Assembly: GCA_027592755.1 (NCBI GenBank)
Contig: JAQCLE010000032.1
Location: forward strand, 1-35,164
Length of the DNA: 35,164 nt
DNA from: Bacteroidota bacterium
GTDB lineage: Bacteria; Bacteroidota; Bacteroidia; Cytophagales; Cyclobacteriaceae
Direction: 5' to 3'
In this document: positions 15,773-24,885 of the stretch, piece after piece
Numbering within the stretch: position 1 is the stretch's first letter
Layout: each line of letters opens with the position of its first letter
Notes under the pieces: model-generated
Told to the model about the DNA's origin: nothing
Seen by the model: only the letters and a program-made list of their open reading frames with translations
Databases searched by the model: none
Made by a program: the position numbers and the translations under genes

Positions 15773-15964
15773 ATGGCTCATCCAAAGCATAAAATATCAA
15801 AAACCAGAAGGGACAAGAGAAGGACCCATTACAAAATAGAACCAAAACACTACGTTATCTGTCCCACGACCGGTGAATACCACTTACCTCATCGGGCGTT
15901 TTGGCATGAGGGCAAACTTTACTACAAGGGTAAGGTTATAATGGAAAAAGAAGTATTGGCATAG
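15773..15964 (+). CDS. rpmF: 50S ribosomal protein L32
   Basis: Large-subunit ribosomal protein of 63 residues. The basic N-terminus [21 protein letters not shown] is cut here to its key features: HPK start, [11 protein letters not shown] at 10-20. The zinc-ribbon found in many L32 proteins is degenerate: only Cys30 remains, the second position reads Thr33, and the C-terminal cysteine pair is replaced by AFWHEG. This zinc-independent form is normal for Bacteroidota. It sits between DUF177 and plsX, the widely conserved rpmF-plsX-fabH arrangement linking ribosome and membrane lipid synthesis. Confidence 0.96.
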   Translation: MAHPKHKISKTRRDKRRTHYKIEPKHYVICPTTGEYHLPHRAFWHEGKLYYKGKVIMEKEVLA

Positions 15965-15983
15965 CTCTGAGCACTTCAAGTCC

Positions 15984-16925
15984 ATGAAAATAGGCCTTGA
16001 TGCTATAGGTGGAGACTTTGCCCCTATAGCCGCTATTACAGGAGCCAAATTGGCAATACAACAATTGCCTGATGATGCTTCCATAGTGCTCTTTGGCCCA
16101 AAAAATGCGATAATTTCCGAAATTGAATCTCAGGGAATTGACCAATCCATTTTTGAAATTGTGGATGCGCCGGAATTAATTGAAATGGGCGAGCATCCCA
16201 CCAAGGCAATGACGAACAAGTTGGACTCCAGTATTGTTCAGGGTTTCAAATATCTAAAAGAAAAAAAAATACAATCATTTTGCGGTGCAGGAAACACTGG
16301 GGCCATGCATGTTGGAGCCATGTTCACCATTAAAGCCATCGAAGGTATCATCCGACCTGGAATTGCTGGATTCGTTCCAAAAGAGAGTGGAGATTTTGGA
16401 ATCCTAATTGACATTGGTGCAAATGCAGATTGCCGACCCGACGTTCTACTTCAATTCGGTGAAATAGGATCGGTTTATTCTAAACATGTTTTCGGAATCG
16501 AAAACCCAAAGGTTGGGTTGATTAATCTTGGTGAGGAAGAGCAGAAAGGAACATTAAATACCCAAGCAGCCTATCAATTGTTTAAATTAAGTAAAAGGAT
16601 CAATTTTATTGGAAATATTGAAGGTCGGGATTTATTTAATGACAAGGCAGACGTCATGGTATGTGACGGGTTTACTGGCAATGTTATTCTCAAGCTTATT
16701 GAATCCTTTTATGATCTTATGATAAGGAGAGACATAAAGAATGATTACTTTGATAGATTTGATTATGAAGCCATAGGCGGGAGTCCAGTTTTGGGTATTA
16801 ATGGAAATGTTGTTATTGGGCATGGAGTATCTAATGAGGTTGCTATCAAAAACATGATCATTTTGGCATATCGTATGGCAGAGTCAAATATTTACCATAA
16901 AATTAAGGAGGCCTTCAGTGACTAA
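15984..16925 (+). CDS. plsX: Phosphate acyltransferase PlsX
   Basis: PlsX makes acyl-phosphate from acyl-ACP, the first step of the PlsX/PlsY route to phosphatidic acid; it is a peripheral membrane enzyme. The 313 residues match the family. Key segments: KIGLDAIGGDFAP at the N-terminus, GEHPTKAMTNKLDSSI, FCGAGNTGAMHVGAMF, DIGANADCRPDVLLQF, NLGEEEQKGT and VCDGFTGNVILKLIES. It is 19 bp after rpmF and 12 bp before fabH, so clearly co-transcribed. Confidence 0.96.
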   Translation: MKIGLDAIGGDFAPIAAITGAKLAIQQLPDDASIVLFGPKNAIISEIESQGIDQSIFEIVDAPELIEMGEHPTKAMTNKLDSSIVQGFKYLKEKKIQSFCGAGNTGAMHVGAMFTIKAIEGIIRPGIAGFVPKESGDFGILIDIGANADCRPDVLLQFGEIGSVYSKHVFGIENPKVGLINLGEEEQKGTLNTQAAYQLFKLSKRINFIGNIEGRDLFNDKADVMVCDGFTGNVILKLIESFYDLMIRRDIKNDYFDRFDYEAIGGSPVLGINGNVVIGHGVSNEVAIKNMIILAYRMAESNIYHKIKEAFSD

Positions 16926-16937
16926 ATTTACCAACCT

Positions 16938-17936
16938 ATGAGTAACATAAGAGCACAAATTTCTGGCATTCATGGCTATGTCCCGGATTACATTCTGACA
17001 AATAAAGAACTGGAAACGATGGTCGATACCAACGATGAGTGGATTGTATCGCGTACAGGAATTAAAGAGCGCCGCATTTTAAAAGGTGAAGACAAAGGAA
17101 CCTCAACCATAGGCATTGAGGCTGTTAAGGGTCTATTAAAAAAAACAGGCACTGATCCTTTGGACATTGATCTTATTATATGTGCAACTACTACTCCAGA
17201 TATGCCTTTTCCGGCAACAGCAAATATCATAGCCAAAGAGGTCGGAGCTAATAACTGTTTCAGCTTTGATATGCAGGCCGCATGCTCTGGCTTCATTTAC
17301 GCTCTAACGACAGCTTCTCAATTCATCGAATCTGGTAGGTATAAGAAAGTAGTGATTATCGGTGCTGATAAAATGTCGTCGATAATTGATTATACCGACC
17401 GAACCACCTGCATCATTTTCGGAGATGGAGGCGGTGCAGCTTTGATAGAACCCTCATTAAATGACAATGGCGTCATAGATTCTCTGCATCGATCCGATGG
17501 AGGCGGAGAACAGTATCTACACATGAAAGCAGGAGGGAGTAGACGTCCAGCCAGTCTGGAAACTATCAATGCCCGGGAACACTATGTATATCAGGCAGGA
17601 GCGGCGGTTTTTAAGTTTGCAGTAACAAATATGGCTGACATTTCATATGAAATTATGAAACGTAATAACTTGACCGGAGATGACATTACCTGGTTAGTGC
17701 CTCATCAGGCCAATAAGCGGATTATTGATGCCACAGCAAAAAGAATGGGCGTTGGAGACGAAAAGGTTATGCTAAACATTGAGAAGTATGGAAATACTAC
17801 GAGTGGTACCATACCTTTGCTTCTTTGGGATTACGAAAAACAGCTAAAAGAAGGAGATAATCTAATAATAGCGGCTTTTGGCGGAGGTTTTACATGGGGG
17901 GCCGTTTATCTAAAATGGGCCTACAATAGTAAATGA
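16938..17936 (+). CDS. fabH: 3-oxoacyl-ACP synthase III
   Basis: FabH condenses an acyl-CoA starter with malonyl-ACP to initiate fatty-acid synthesis. It has 332 residues and an intact Cys-His-Asn triad: C116 in AACSGFIYAL, H256 in VPHQANKRI and N286 in YGNTTSGTIP. Other landmarks are DEWIVSRTGIKERR near the N-terminus and the C-terminal AFGGGFTWGA. It lies between plsX and efp on one strand. Starter preference (straight or branched) cannot be told from sequence by eye. Confidence 0.96.
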   Translation: MSNIRAQISGIHGYVPDYILTNKELETMVDTNDEWIVSRTGIKERRILKGEDKGTSTIGIEAVKGLLKKTGTDPLDIDLIICATTTPDMPFPATANIIAKEVGANNCFSFDMQAACSGFIYALTTASQFIESGRYKKVVIIGADKMSSIIDYTDRTTCIIFGDGGGAALIEPSLNDNGVIDSLHRSDGGGEQYLHMKAGGSRRPASLETINAREHYVYQAGAAVFKFAVTNMADISYEIMKRNNLTGDDITWLVPHQANKRIIDATAKRMGVGDEKVMLNIEKYGNTTSGTIPLLLWDYEKQLKEGDNLIIAAFGGGFTWGAVYLKWAYNSK

Positions 17937-17953
17937 GATAAGTATATCGATTT

Positions 17954-18514
17954 ATGGCTAGTACTGCAGATTTTAGAAATGGATTATGTATTGAGTTCAA
18001 CAATGACCTTTACAGCATAGTTGAATTTCAACATGTGAAACCGGGTAAAGGTCCTGCTTTTGTTAGGACGAAACTAAAAAACCTAACAACCGGTAGGGTT
18101 ATCGACAACACTTTCAATTCGGGTGTAAAAATTACTACGGCCAGGATTGAGCGACGACCCTACCAGTTCCTTTATAAGGATGATCTCGGTTACAATTTCA
18201 TGGATAGCAGTACTTTTGAACAGGTATCAATTGAGGAGTCTCTAATTGATGCTCCTCAATTTCTTAAGGATGGCCAGGGCGTAGATATACTGTGGCATGC
18301 AGAAACTGAAACTATATTAAGTTGCGAACTGCCCGCTTCCGTTGAGTTAATGATTATATATACTGAACCTGGTGTTAAGGGTGACACAGCAACCAATACG
18401 CTCAAGCCGGCTACTCTTGAAACAGGAGCAGAAATCAGGGTGCCACTTTTTATCAATCAGGAGAAAATTAAGGTAAATACGCAAACAGGTGAGTACATGG
18501 AAAGGGTAAAGTAG
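17954..18514 (+). CDS. efp: Elongation factor P
   Basis: EF-P relieves ribosome stalling at polyproline. The 186 residues cover three beta-barrel (KOW, OB, C-terminal) domains. The tip loop reads [13 protein letters not shown], with lysine 32 at the position modified in many species. The C-terminus ends [20 protein letters not shown], typical of the family's last domain. No modification gene (epmA/epmB or the rhamnosyltransferase earP) is nearby. It lies 17 bp after fabH and 51 bp before accB. The stop codon is TAG. Confidence 0.96.
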   Translation: MASTADFRNGLCIEFNNDLYSIVEFQHVKPGKGPAFVRTKLKNLTTGRVIDNTFNSGVKITTARIERRPYQFLYKDDLGYNFMDSSTFEQVSIEESLIDAPQFLKDGQGVDILWHAETETILSCELPASVELMIIYTEPGVKGDTATNTLKPATLETGAEIRVPLFINQEKIKVNTQTGEYMERVK

Positions 18515-18565
18515 CCCTTGTAATTACTTATAGAAATAACTTACTTTATGATTTAACACTCTGAA

Positions 18566-19012
18566 ATGAAAGTAAAAGAAATACAGGAGTTAATTGACTA
18601 CATAAAAAGCACGGGTCTTGAAGAAGTGAGCATTGAGACTGCTGAAATAAAGATTAAAGTCAAAAGGAACGTAAAGTCAGCAATGACTTCTTCTTCTGCA
18701 GCTTATCCTTCTTCAATTCAGACCGCTGCCATTGCATCAAATCTTGAATCCAAGAAAGATGATGAATCCAATTATTTATCAATAAAATCACCGATGATCG
18801 GTACGTTCTACAGGTCTTCCAATCCTGATTCTGATGCGTTAATAAATATTGGTGATAAAATCACGCAGGGTAAAGCAGTATGTATTATTGAGGCCATGAA
18901 GTTGTTTAACGAAATAGAATCCGAAATTTCGGGCACAATTGTTAAGATTCTCGTTGAGAACGCACAACCTGTTGAATTTGATCAACCGTTGTTTTTAGTA
19001 GACCCTTCTTAA
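18566..19012 (+). CDS. accB: Acetyl-CoA carboxylase biotin carboxyl carrier protein
   Basis: Biotin carrier subunit of acetyl-CoA carboxylase, 148 residues. The biotinylated lysine is K112 in IIEAMKLFNEIE. The biotinyl domain occupies about 70-147 (SIKSPMIGTFYRSSNPDS onward), after a short N-terminal helical domain (about 1-35) and a Ser/Ala-rich flexible linker (about 38-60). It is directly followed by accC after 11 bp. The pair supplies malonyl-CoA for the fabH and plsX steps encoded just upstream. Confidence 0.96.
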   Translation: MKVKEIQELIDYIKSTGLEEVSIETAEIKIKVKRNVKSAMTSSSAAYPSSIQTAAIASNLESKKDDESNYLSIKSPMIGTFYRSSNPDSDALINIGDKITQGKAVCIIEAMKLFNEIESEISGTIVKILVENAQPVEFDQPLFLVDPS

Positions 19013-19023
19013 CTACCTGAATT

Positions 19024-20367
19024 GTGTTTAAGAAAATTCTGATTGCTAACAGGGGAGAAATCGCCCTGAGAATAATACGAACCTGTAAAGAAATGGGTAT
19101 TAAAACAGTGGCTGTGTATTCAACCGCTGACAAAGAAAGTCTTCATGTACGTTTTGCTGATGAGGCAGTGTGTATAGGTGGCCCTGCGAGTAAAGATTCA
19201 TACCTGAGAATTCCCAATTTGATTTCGGCTGCGGAAATAACTAACGCGGATGCCATACATCCCGGCTACGGATTTCTGGCGGAAAATGCAGAATTCAGTA
19301 AAGTCTGTGACGAATATAAGATCAAATTTATAGGGGCTAGCCCCGAAATGATCAATTCCATGGGGGATAAAGCGACCGCTAAAAAAACCATGAAGAAGGC
19401 CGGGGTCCCAACAATTCCGGGATCGGATGGGTTGGTTGCAAGCGTTAACGAGGGGAAAAAAATTGCCAGTAAAATCGGTTATCCTGTTATTTTAAAGGCA
19501 ACCGCTGGGGGTGGTGGCAAAGGGATGAGAATCGTTAAAAATGACAACGAGTTCCAGAAGGCCTGGGATGATGCAAGAATGGAATCCGGAGCATCATTCG
19601 GGAATGATGCTTTGTATCTTGAGAAATTTCTGATTGATCCTCGTCACATTGAAATTCAAATCATTGGTGACAATCGGGGAAGAGTCTGTCACCTTTCTGA
19701 ACGGGATTGTTCTATTCAAAGGAGACATCAAAAACTAGTTGAAGAATCCCCTTCACCTGCAATGAACCAAAAATTGAGGGAAAAAATGGGTGCTGCTGCA
19801 ATTGCTGGGGCTGAATCAATTGGTTATGAGGGAGCAGGAACAGTTGAGTTTCTGGTTGATAAAAATCGAGATTTCTATTTTATGGAGATGAACACCCGAA
19901 TTCAAGTGGAACATCCCATAACAGAAGAAGTTACTGATTTTGATTTAATAAAGGAACAAATTAAGGTAGCGGCAGGCATTAAGATTTCCGGAAATAATTA
20001 TTTCCCAAAAATGCATGCGATTGAGTGCCGGATTAATGCAGAGGATCCAAAAAAGGGATTTAGGCCAAGCCCGGGAAAGATCACCAATCTGCATTTTCCT
20101 GGTGGACATGGGGTTCGGGTCGATAGTCATGTATATGCCGGCTATACAATTCCACCGAATTATGATTCAATGATAGCCAAGCTCATTGTATCTGCTCAAA
20201 CACGCGAAGAAGCCGTTGTCAGGATGAAAAGGGCATTGCAGGAATTCGTAATTGAGGGGATAAAAACAACAATCCCATTTCATATTAAGTTGATGGATGA
20301 TAAGAAGTTTAGGGCAGGGGACTTCACCATTTCCTTCCTTGACAAATTCGATTTTTCATCCATATAA
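19024..20367 (+). CDS. accC: Acetyl-CoA carboxylase, biotin carboxylase subunit
   Basis: ATP-grasp enzyme that carboxylates the biotin on AccB, 447 residues. It starts with GTG ([17 protein letters not shown], the family's N-terminus). Further landmarks: [16 protein letters not shown], the glycine-rich ATP loop GGGGKGMR at 162-169, [16 protein letters not shown], and the catalytic-site segment [16 protein letters not shown]. The C-terminal biotin-carboxylase domain contains ECRINAEDP and NYDSMIAKL. The carboxyltransferase subunits accA and accD are not in this window. Confidence 0.96.
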   Translation: MFKKILIANRGEIALRIIRTCKEMGIKTVAVYSTADKESLHVRFADEAVCIGGPASKDSYLRIPNLISAAEITNADAIHPGYGFLAENAEFSKVCDEYKIKFIGASPEMINSMGDKATAKKTMKKAGVPTIPGSDGLVASVNEGKKIASKIGYPVILKATAGGGGKGMRIVKNDNEFQKAWDDARMESGASFGNDALYLEKFLIDPRHIEIQIIGDNRGRVCHLSERDCSIQRRHQKLVEESPSPAMNQKLREKMGAAAIAGAESIGYEGAGTVEFLVDKNRDFYFMEMNTRIQVEHPITEEVTDFDLIKEQIKVAAGIKISGNNYFPKMHAIECRINAEDPKKGFRPSPGKITNLHFPGGHGVRVDSHVYAGYTIPPNYDSMIAKLIVSAQTREEAVVRMKRALQEFVIEGIKTTIPFHIKLMDDKKFRAGDFTISFLDKFDFSSI

Positions 20368-20379
20368 TTTTAGAAAATC

Positions 20380-20862
20380 ATGCTGCAGAGAGTCCAAACC
20401 GTTTTTCTTACGTTAGTCTTTGTTTCAATGATTGTATCAGTCGTTTCTCCACACTGGCAGAAATTTCACATCGAAAAAAACGAAGTCGCCCAGTTAACAG
20501 CCGTGAAACTTACACACTATATTGATATTAATTCAGGAGAAAAACAGTCGGAAACCTGGACATTTTACATAGCCATACTTGCGCTGATCGCATCGGGTGT
20601 GGCAATTTATTCAACACTTTCTTACAAAAACCGCCTTACCCAAATCAAGTTGGGTGCGCTCAACTCGCTATTAATGGGGGGAGCATTAATTCTTTCTGTT
20701 TTCTACTCTTTTGATGGTGAAAAATTGTTTAACCCAGGAATGAAAGGCGCCTACCTCATCGGATTTTATGCGATTTTCGCTGGGCTTTTTTGTAACGTAA
20801 TAGCCAATAGATTCATCCGTCGTGATGAAAGGCTGGTCCGTTCAGTTGATCGAATTAGGTAG
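20380..20862 (+). CDS. DUF4293 family membrane protein
   Basis: Small inner-membrane protein of 160 residues with four hydrophobic segments (about 6-24, 64-80, 94-112 and 125-142). The N-terminus MLQRVQTVFLTLVFVSMI is the hallmark of the DUF4293 family of Bacteroidota, whose function is unknown. It begins 12 bp after accC and probably shares its transcript. The C-terminal tail is short and basic (RRDERLVRSVDRIR), suggesting it faces the cytoplasm. Confidence 0.85.
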   Translation: MLQRVQTVFLTLVFVSMIVSVVSPHWQKFHIEKNEVAQLTAVKLTHYIDINSGEKQSETWTFYIAILALIASGVAIYSTLSYKNRLTQIKLGALNSLLMGGALILSVFYSFDGEKLFNPGMKGAYLIGFYAIFAGLFCNVIANRFIRRDERLVRSVDRIR

Positions 20863-20874
20863 GGAGACGAATTA

Positions 20875-22017
20875 TTAATACCTCTGATAAAAATTTCTAA
20901 GCGCAGAGGTTAGTTGATCGTATATCGGTACAGTAAATTCTATGAACATGTTTTGAGGTGGCGGAGGTATCATTTCAATCTTTTTGCAAAGTGCTAATTG
21001 CTCATTCGTTAGTGCTCGTTCATCCCCATTAAATGTGGCCCATTCCGTAAACCAAACAAATGTTCCCGGGAATTTTGTACTTACCAAGATTGATTCATTA
21101 GCGCCATCTAAAATTTGCATTGATAAAACCCCCTTTGAAACAACTTCCTTTTTGAAAATGGTCAATTTAGCTTTAACTGAGTTATAAGCCGGAATCTTTT
21201 TGCCATCTTCAAGTGTTACCTCCCCTACTTTAACACTGTCGCGGACGAATTGCTCAGTGGATTCTCTTATATAAGTGTCACCGACTGAATAATCATCAAA
21301 AGCAAGTATCAATATTTGATCAGGTTTTTCAAGCTGCTCATTCCGAGCCTCATTTGGATTGAAGAACCGGACAAATTCTCTATCCGACCATCCATTATGC
21401 AGGTATTCCTCTATTTTTTCTTGAAAGAAATCTCCGCTTAACGAATAGCGCCTCGGAACTGGTATCTGTTCCACTACTACTTTAAGCGTAGCATAGAAGC
21501 GTGCTTCAGCCATTTTGTCCCTTGAATCTTTATATCCATTGATGAAGCTGTTCGCATCATTAAAGTGGTAATAAGCCTCTTTGCTGAGGTTACGGTCATT
21601 TTGATTGAGTTTTCTTAAACCCGCCTGGTAACTCTCCTCGGCTGCATTGTTTTTAGCCCTTTCCAACTTGTCATAATAGTTCAATGGGTTAACTATAACT
21701 TTAAGGGCCCCAGGTGACCGTCTTATTTGCTCATACATATTATTAATAAGCCCGTAAGATCTCACGGTCCGACCCCATTTGAAAGGGTCATTTGAAGAAG
21801 TAATATTCCTGATTTCATCTTCATAATATGCAATTGCAAGAGGGTAACTCTTTCTTAGTGTAGACTTGGATTTGTCATGCCCCGGATTTTTTTTTAAACG
21901 ATCGACAGATTTTAGGACAGCATCATAATAATCTCCTTGTTCTAATGCCTTTTTTCCGCTGGAGCAAGCATTAATAATCAATGAAAGAATAGCCAGGTAG
22001 TAAAATATCGTTTTCAT
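20875..22017 (-). CDS. Putative lipoprotein of unknown function
   Basis: I recognise no named family. From ATG 22017 it has 380 residues, opening with a lipoprotein signal (MKTIFYYLAILSLIINACSSGK, here read as lipobox INAC). An upstream ATG at 22038 would add seven residues before the signal and is less likely. After the cysteine, GKKALEQGDYYDAVLKSVDRL looks like one TPR-type helix pair. The middle (about 100-190) is helical and charged, and the C-terminal half is beta-rich (ILILAFDDYSVGDTY, VKAKLTIFKKEV, STKFPGTFVWFTEWATFNG). It ends in FYQRY. It lies tail-to-tail with the DUF4293 gene, with 12 bp between stops. Confidence 0.75.
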   Translation of the reverse strand: MKTIFYYLAILSLIINACSSGKKALEQGDYYDAVLKSVDRLKKNPGHDKSKSTLRKSYPLAIAYYEDEIRNITSSNDPFKWGRTVRSYGLINNMYEQIRRSPGALKVIVNPLNYYDKLERAKNNAAEESYQAGLRKLNQNDRNLSKEAYYHFNDANSFINGYKDSRDKMAEARFYATLKVVVEQIPVPRRYSLSGDFFQEKIEEYLHNGWSDREFVRFFNPNEARNEQLEKPDQILILAFDDYSVGDTYIRESTEQFVRDSVKVGEVTLEDGKKIPAYNSVKAKLTIFKKEVVSKGVLSMQILDGANESILVSTKFPGTFVWFTEWATFNGDERALTNEQLALCKKIEMIPPPPQNMFIEFTVPIYDQLTSALRNFYQRY

Positions 22018-22182
22018 AGTTTTCAATATAGAACGCACAAATTACAAATACCTTACCAAGAATTCAATTGGATGAAAACCATCCACAAGTGATGATTGCC
22101 ACTTAGATCCACAGAGTATAGCTACCGGCTGGGTGATAAATAGAATTAATTGTCCTAATTTTCAACGAAATATTCAAATAAA

Positions 22183-23388
22183 GTGACTGATTCAATCCTA
22201 AAATCGGACTTGAAAGAGCTCGAATTAAATGCTCTTCTCGAAATCACCCAGGCAATCAATGACAACATGGCCGAAGAGTCTCTGTACCGTATTTATCGAT
22301 TTACACTACTGGCAAATCTCAAAATAAAAAAGTTGGCACTTTTTGTAAATGAGATAAACTGGGATTGCAAAGTATCATTCGGTGTAAAACCTGATTTTTC
22401 TACATTTACTTTGCCTGAGGAATATCACAATTTAGACGGCACACAGCTTTTGGGTGTTTCGGAAAATCCGTTTGAGGAATTCGATATTGTTTTTCCAGTG
22501 CTACACAAAGGAAGGGTTCTGGCCGTAGTCTTCATTGGTGAAATTAGTAATCCTGAAGTATCTGTTGGTACTAACACAACATTTCTGAAAGCGCTCACAA
22601 ATATTATTATGGTGGCGATCGAGAACAAAAAACTCGCCCGAAAACAACTGGAACAGGAGGTTTATCACAAAGAACTTGAGATTGCCAAACAAGTCCAGCT
22701 TCTGCTCTTCCCTAAAGAATTACCCAATACGAATAACCTTAAAATCGCTGCATTTTATCAACCGCATCATGATGTCAGCGGTGATTACTATGATTATATC
22801 CCGCTAAATAAAGATAAATTCATAGTGTGTATAGCAGACGTATCTGGAAAGGGTGTACCTGCAGCAATATGGATGTCCAATTTTCAAGCTTCACTAAGAA
22901 CTCTCGTTCGTCAAACGGATAACCTTATCGATATCGTCAGGGAGTTGAATTACCATGTGAAAGGAGGTGGTAACAGGGATATGTTCATCACCCTTTTCAT
23001 TGCCTGCTATGATTTTTCAAAAAATGAACTGAGGTATATTAACTCTGGACATAACCCCCCGATTCTGATAAATAATGGTCAAATGGAAACCCTCCAAACG
23101 GGATCCACAATCCTGGGTGTCTTCGAACCCCTGCCATTCCTTGAAGAGGGTGTTCTTATTGACCTGAATGATTTTCTGCTTTTTTGTTATACTGATGGAG
23201 TGACAGAAACTTTTGATGAAAATGAGGCTGAATTCGGCATGAATAAGCTATTAGAAGTGATCTCGGAAAATCAGAAAGATGAGTTGGACGAAATGAACCA
23301 CAAACTAGTAGAATCACTCAATGCTTTTCGTGGTTCGATCCCCCACAACGACGACATCACCATCCTTTCCTGCAGGGTCAAAAATTAG
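22183..23388 (+). CDS. PP2C-type SpoIIE/RsbU-like serine phosphatase with GAF-like domain
   Basis: Signalling phosphatase of 401 residues, starting with GTG. Residues about 10-150 look like a GAF-type sensor, about 150-180 form a linker helix (EVYHKELEIAKQVQLLLFP, the usual RsbU-type entry), and 185-400 are the PP2C/SpoIIE domain. Metal-binding aspartates sit in SGDYYDYIP (D201) and ADVSGKGVPAA (D219). CYTDGVTE and NDDITIL close the catalytic set. Family members dephosphorylate anti-sigma-factor antagonists, but no such partner or anti-sigma kinase gene is adjacent. The deacetylase gene follows after 8 bp. Confidence 0.92.
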   Translation: MTDSILKSDLKELELNALLEITQAINDNMAEESLYRIYRFTLLANLKIKKLALFVNEINWDCKVSFGVKPDFSTFTLPEEYHNLDGTQLLGVSENPFEEFDIVFPVLHKGRVLAVVFIGEISNPEVSVGTNTTFLKALTNIIMVAIENKKLARKQLEQEVYHKELEIAKQVQLLLFPKELPNTNNLKIAAFYQPHHDVSGDYYDYIPLNKDKFIVCIADVSGKGVPAAIWMSNFQASLRTLVRQTDNLIDIVRELNYHVKGGGNRDMFITLFIACYDFSKNELRYINSGHNPPILINNGQMETLQTGSTILGVFEPLPFLEEGVLIDLNDFLLFCYTDGVTETFDENEAEFGMNKLLEVISENQKDELDEMNHKLVESLNAFRGSIPHNDDITILSCRVKN

Positions 23389-23396
23389 ATCAAGCC

Positions 23397-24044
23397 TTGA
23401 AACTTTATTTTCACAAGACTCCGGGAATTATTAAATCATTATTTCCCAGGGTTTATTGGGACTTCCAGGCTCAGTCAACAAATGAAATTTATCTCACTTT
23501 TGATGACGGCCCTAATCCTGAAGCAACACCCTTTGTGATTGATCAACTTGCACCCTACAATTTTAAAGCAACTTTTTTTTGTATTGGGTCATTGGTCCAA
23601 AAGCACCCAGAGATAATTCATAGAATTTTGGATAATGAACATAGCCTCGGCAACCATACCTATAACCACTTGAATGGCTGGAAAAATTCTACAAGAAAAT
23701 ATATTGATGATGTTATCAAGTGCAATGCCTCATTATCAACAGCCGAAGAGTTAAATATTTTTAGACCTCCTTTTGGTAAAGCGTCCGCATCACAATTGAA
23801 AGCACTCCGAAAAAACTATAAAATAATCATGTGGGATTTCATGATCGGAGATTTTGACAATCACCTCAATTTGGAGCGATCACTTCGATTGGCAATAAAA
23901 CACCTCAAACCAGGGGCAATTGTAGTTTTTCATGATAGCGCCAAAGCCCTTCCGCAGTTGAAATATATTTTACCAAGATATTTGGAAGCTTCGAAAATGA
24001 AAGGGTTTATTTCCAAAGCAATTACTAAAGATCTTTTTGAGTGA
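23397..24044 (+). CDS. Polysaccharide deacetylase (NodB-type, CE4)
   Basis: Carbohydrate esterase family 4 enzyme, 215 residues, start TTG (MKLYFHKTPGIIKSLFPRV is the N-terminus usual in Bacteroidota). Catalytic and metal residues are visible: TFDDGPNP (D36, D37), the HxxxH motif in GNHTYNH (H87, H91), RPPFGK, the WDFMIGDFD segment and VVFHDS. There is no cleavable signal peptide. Candidate substrates are N-acetylated polysaccharides or peptidoglycan; the sequence does not decide. It lies between the SpoIIE phosphatase and tatD. Confidence 0.92.
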   Translation: MKLYFHKTPGIIKSLFPRVYWDFQAQSTNEIYLTFDDGPNPEATPFVIDQLAPYNFKATFFCIGSLVQKHPEIIHRILDNEHSLGNHTYNHLNGWKNSTRKYIDDVIKCNASLSTAEELNIFRPPFGKASASQLKALRKNYKIIMWDFMIGDFDNHLNLERSLRLAIKHLKPGAIVVFHDSAKALPQLKYILPRYLEASKMKGFISKAITKDLFE

Positions 24045-24106
24045 TTTGCAAAGTGCTATGACTAATAATCCCGTTAACTTTACATGGACATTAGTGATAG
24101 AAACAG

Positions 24107-24868
24107 ATGGAATTTATTGATAGCCACGCTCATATATATTCCAAAAAATTTAAAACTGACGTCGATGACGTTATTAATAGAAGCATTGATTCTGGGGTTA
24201 CTAAAATTTATATGCCTAACATCGACCACACCTCAATTGATGATATGCTTGAATTGGAGCTGCGCTTCCCCGAGGTCTGTATTCCAATGATGGGATTGCA
24301 CCCCTGTTCCATAAATAGGGATTTCCAGAAAGAACTTTACGTGGTTGAAGAATGGCTACAAAAACGGCCGTTCGTGGCAGTTGGAGAAATGGGGACGGAT
24401 TTATACTGGGACCAGTCTTTTTGGGCAGAGCAGCAGGAGGTTTTTAAAATTCAAAGTGAATGGGCCATTCAATATGACATTCCAATAGTGATCCATTGCC
24501 GTGAAACAATTGACGATACTATCTCTTTGGTCAAGGAATTAAAAACTGATCGCTATAGGGGGATATTCCATTGTTTTACCGGAAGTGTGGAACAAGCGAT
24601 AGAGATTGAAAAACTGGGATTTTGGATGGGAATAGGGGGTGTATCAACCTTTAAACATGGTGGGCTTGACGAAGTAATCCCCGCCATCAACATCAAATCA
24701 ATAGTTCTTGAAACTGATAGCCCATATTTGTCTCCCGTTCCTCATCGTGGAAAGCGCAATGAACCTTCCTATATACCGATCATTGCCAAAAGAGTATCTG
24801 AATTAAAGGGAATGGAATTGGAAGAAGTTGCCATTGAAACTACCAGGAACTGTCTATCAATTTTTTAG
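24107..24868 (+). CDS. TatD-family metal-dependent hydrolase
   Basis: TIM-barrel nuclease-like hydrolase, 253 residues. Metal ligands appear in order: FIDSHAHIYS (H7, H9), VGEMGTDLYW (Glu), PIVIHCRE (His), GIFHCFTGS (His) and LETDSPYLSP (Asp). TatD proteins act as DNA 3'-5' exonucleases or D-aminoacyl-tRNA-type deacylases in some species. GEMGTDLYW differs from the usual GEIGLDYYW by a Thr. It is 18 bp upstream of the asparaginase gene, an adjacency often seen in Bacteroidota. Confidence 0.92.
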   Translation: MEFIDSHAHIYSKKFKTDVDDVINRSIDSGVTKIYMPNIDHTSIDDMLELELRFPEVCIPMMGLHPCSINRDFQKELYVVEEWLQKRPFVAVGEMGTDLYWDQSFWAEQQEVFKIQSEWAIQYDIPIVIHCRETIDDTISLVKELKTDRYRGIFHCFTGSVEQAIEIEKLGFWMGIGGVSTFKHGGLDEVIPAINIKSIVLETDSPYLSPVPHRGKRNEPSYIPIIAKRVSELKGMELEEVAIETTRNCLSIF

Positions 24869-24885
24869 CATTAAACAGAGAATAA

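Noticed and set aside
15773-15964. Loss of three zinc-ribbon cysteines in L32 as a possible mutation.
   Set aside because: The zinc-less form is the normal one in Bacteroidota, so it is not a finding.
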